Assembly (NCBI GenBank): GCA_025455895.1
Contig: JALOLQ010000095.1
Coordinates: 1 to 6,347, forward strand
Reading direction: 5' to 3'
Length of the DNA: 6,347 nt
DNA from: Solirubrobacteraceae bacterium
GTDB lineage: Bacteria; Actinomycetota; Thermoleophilia; Solirubrobacterales; Solirubrobacteraceae
In this document: positions 5,381 to 6,347 of the stretch, piece by piece
Layout of the letters: each line of letters begins with the position of its first letter
How positions within the stretch are numbered: the stretch's first letter is position 1
Made by a program: the position numbers and the translations under genes
The notes under the pieces: model-generated
Databases searched by the model: none
Told to the model about the DNA's origin: nothing
What the model saw: only the letters and a program-made list of their open reading frames with translations

Positions 5381-6347
5381 TCAGGCGTGCAGGGACGAGG
5401 CGGTGATCGCCACGTCGAGCGCCGGGTTGTGGTGGTCGGCGAACATCTTCGCCACCAGCTCGCCGCGCGAGGACACGCCGATCTTCTCGTAGACCGCCTT
5501 CAGGTGGTCCTGCACCGTGTAGCGCGAGAGGTGCAGCTCGGCGGCGATCTCCGGCGTGCTCAGGCCGCGCGCGAGCGCGCGGGTGACCTGCACCTCACGC
5601 GGCGTGAGCTCGTAGGCCTGCACGATCAGCGGCGCGATCTCGCTGGCCTTGGCGGGCTGGATCACCACCGCGGTGGGCCCGAGCGCGCCGCCCGCGTCGC
5701 GCAGGCACGAGGCCTCGGCGAGCAGCCAGCCCCCGTTGCGGGCGCGCAGGCGGGTGCGCACGGGGTGGACCTCGCCCGCCGGCGCCGTCGAGGCGAGCAC
5801 GCGCGCCTCGATCGCCGTGAACACCACGGTCTCCGGGATGTCGATCCCGAGCGCGGTCTCGAACGGCAGGTCGAGGCACTCGAGCTCGGCGAACCACGCC
5901 GCGGCCTCGGGGTTGGCGGAGATCAGGGCGTGCTGCTCGTCGAGCAGCACGAGGCCCGGCCCGCGCAGCGACGGCCGGTCGGCCGGGTGGGTCAGGAGCG
6001 CCGTGCGCACCGCGCGCCCGACGCGGGGCGCGACCTGCTCGACGAGCGCGAGTTCGTCCTCGCCGAACGCGGCGTCGCGGTTGAGCTGCACCAGGCCCCA
6101 CGCCCGGCCGCCGGCGGGGAACGTCGCGCGCAGCTCGGCGTCGAGGCCGATGATGTCGCGGAACTCGCGGAAGCGCGCGCTGCGCTCGGGCCGCCCGCCG
6201 GTGCTCGCGTGCAGGTCGGCGACCGGCCGCTCGGCGCGGGCCAGGTCGCTGAACTTGTTGAAGTCCGGGACCTCGAACTCGTACTCCCAGAAGGTCTGGC
6301 ACAGGCTCTGCGGGAGCGCCTGCACGGCGCCGACGCCGATCGCGAGC
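5381..6347 (-). CDS. LuxR-family transcriptional regulator, 5' partial
   Basis: The frame runs from TGA at 5383-5381 to the window edge, with LAIGVGA-encoding codons upstream of GTG 6325, so the true start lies outside. Counting from 6325, residues 1-112 contain the family pattern CQTFWEYEFEVPDFNKF, TGGRPERSARFRE and RAWGLVQLNRD, which looks GAF-like. Residues about 122-224 (GLVLLDEQHALISANPEAA) resemble a PAS-type sensor. Residues 239-294 are the LuxR C-terminal helix-turn-helix, with LTPREVQV, the recognition region STPEIAAELHLSRYTVQDHL and KIGVSSRGEL. A 20-residue tail follows. No receiver-type phosphorylation domain is seen in the visible part, so the signal is probably a small ligand or protein contact, not yet identifiable. 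Its stop is 46 nt upstream of dsbB on the same strand, so dsbB is a candidate target, without direct evidence. Confidence 0.9.
   Translation of the reverse strand, partial: LAIGVGAVQALPQSLCQTFWEYEFEVPDFNKFSDLARAERPVADLHASTGGRPERSARFREFRDIIGLDAELRATFPAGGRAWGLVQLNRDAAFGEDELALVEQVAPRVGRAVRTALLTHPADRPSLRGPGLVLLDEQHALISANPEAAAWFAELECLDLPFETALGIDIPETVVFTAIEARVLASTAPAGEVHPVRTRLRARNGGWLLAEASCLRDAGGALGPTAVVIQPAKASEIAPLIVQAYELTPREVQVTRALARGLSTPEIAAELHLSRYTVQDHLKAVYEKIGVSSRGELVAKMFADHHNPALDVAITASSLHA

Noticed and set aside
4666..5406. 246-codon + strand frame opposite dsbB
   Set aside because: Arg/Glu/Ala-rich low-complexity product, antisense to a well-supported membrane protein.
5595..6302. 235-codon minus-strand frame overlapping the LuxR gene
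   Set aside because: It is a +1-type shadow of the regulator frame, made mostly of Arg, Ala, Gly and Pro. The regulator frame carries the conserved motifs.

Overview
The window is very GC-rich with strong G/C preference at third codon positions. Its gene content points to a deep-branching actinobacterium, most likely class Thermoleophilia (Solirubrobacter, Conexibacter or Patulibacter type). That placement rests on two family recollections, not a search: tandem Ig-like repeats of the 'WQRCDxDGxxCxDIPGA...DVGxxLRVVVTATNAGGS' type, and a LuxR regulator with the long N-terminal region (DFNKF...TGGxPxRSxRFRE...WGLVQLNR) common in that group.

Layout. Positions 1-2671 (+ strand) hold the 3' part of a large surface or secreted protein: the tail of one repeat, six repeats with an exact 97-residue period, and an arginine-rich C-terminal region of about 280 residues. 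It converges with a minus-strand block across a 21-bp gap that contains an all-G/C hairpin. Read in the direction of transcription, the block is: a 5'-truncated LuxR-type regulator (6347-5381), a DsbB/BdbC-type thiol oxidoreductase (5334-4678), a small haem c lipoprotein overlapping it by 4 bp (4681-4340), a DEAD-box RNA helicase (4195 or 4318 to 2981), and a 92-aa thioredoxin-fold protein of glutaredoxin/GST N-terminal type (2971-2693). No rRNA, tRNA, CRISPR array or mobile element was seen, and no gene-free stretch reaches 300 bp.

Function. Three minus-strand genes concern thiol or electron chemistry: disulfide formation coupled to quinone, an envelope c-type cytochrome, and a thioredoxin-fold protein. 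The convergent surface protein has a conserved cysteine pair in every repeat, so it is a plausible client of the disulfide pathway; this link is inference from proximity.

Regulation is the least ordinary part. Three minus-strand starts are each preceded, 5-7 nt upstream, by an actinobacterial -10 hexamer (TANNNT). Two of these sit in an identical 10-mer, CCGGTAGCCT, before dsbB and the glutaredoxin-like gene, and a close variant precedes GTG 4318 of the helicase. This spacing fits leaderless transcription and would make the apparent operon a chain of separately promoted units. For the helicase, the same promoter could instead produce a 123-nt structured leader ahead of ATG 4195.
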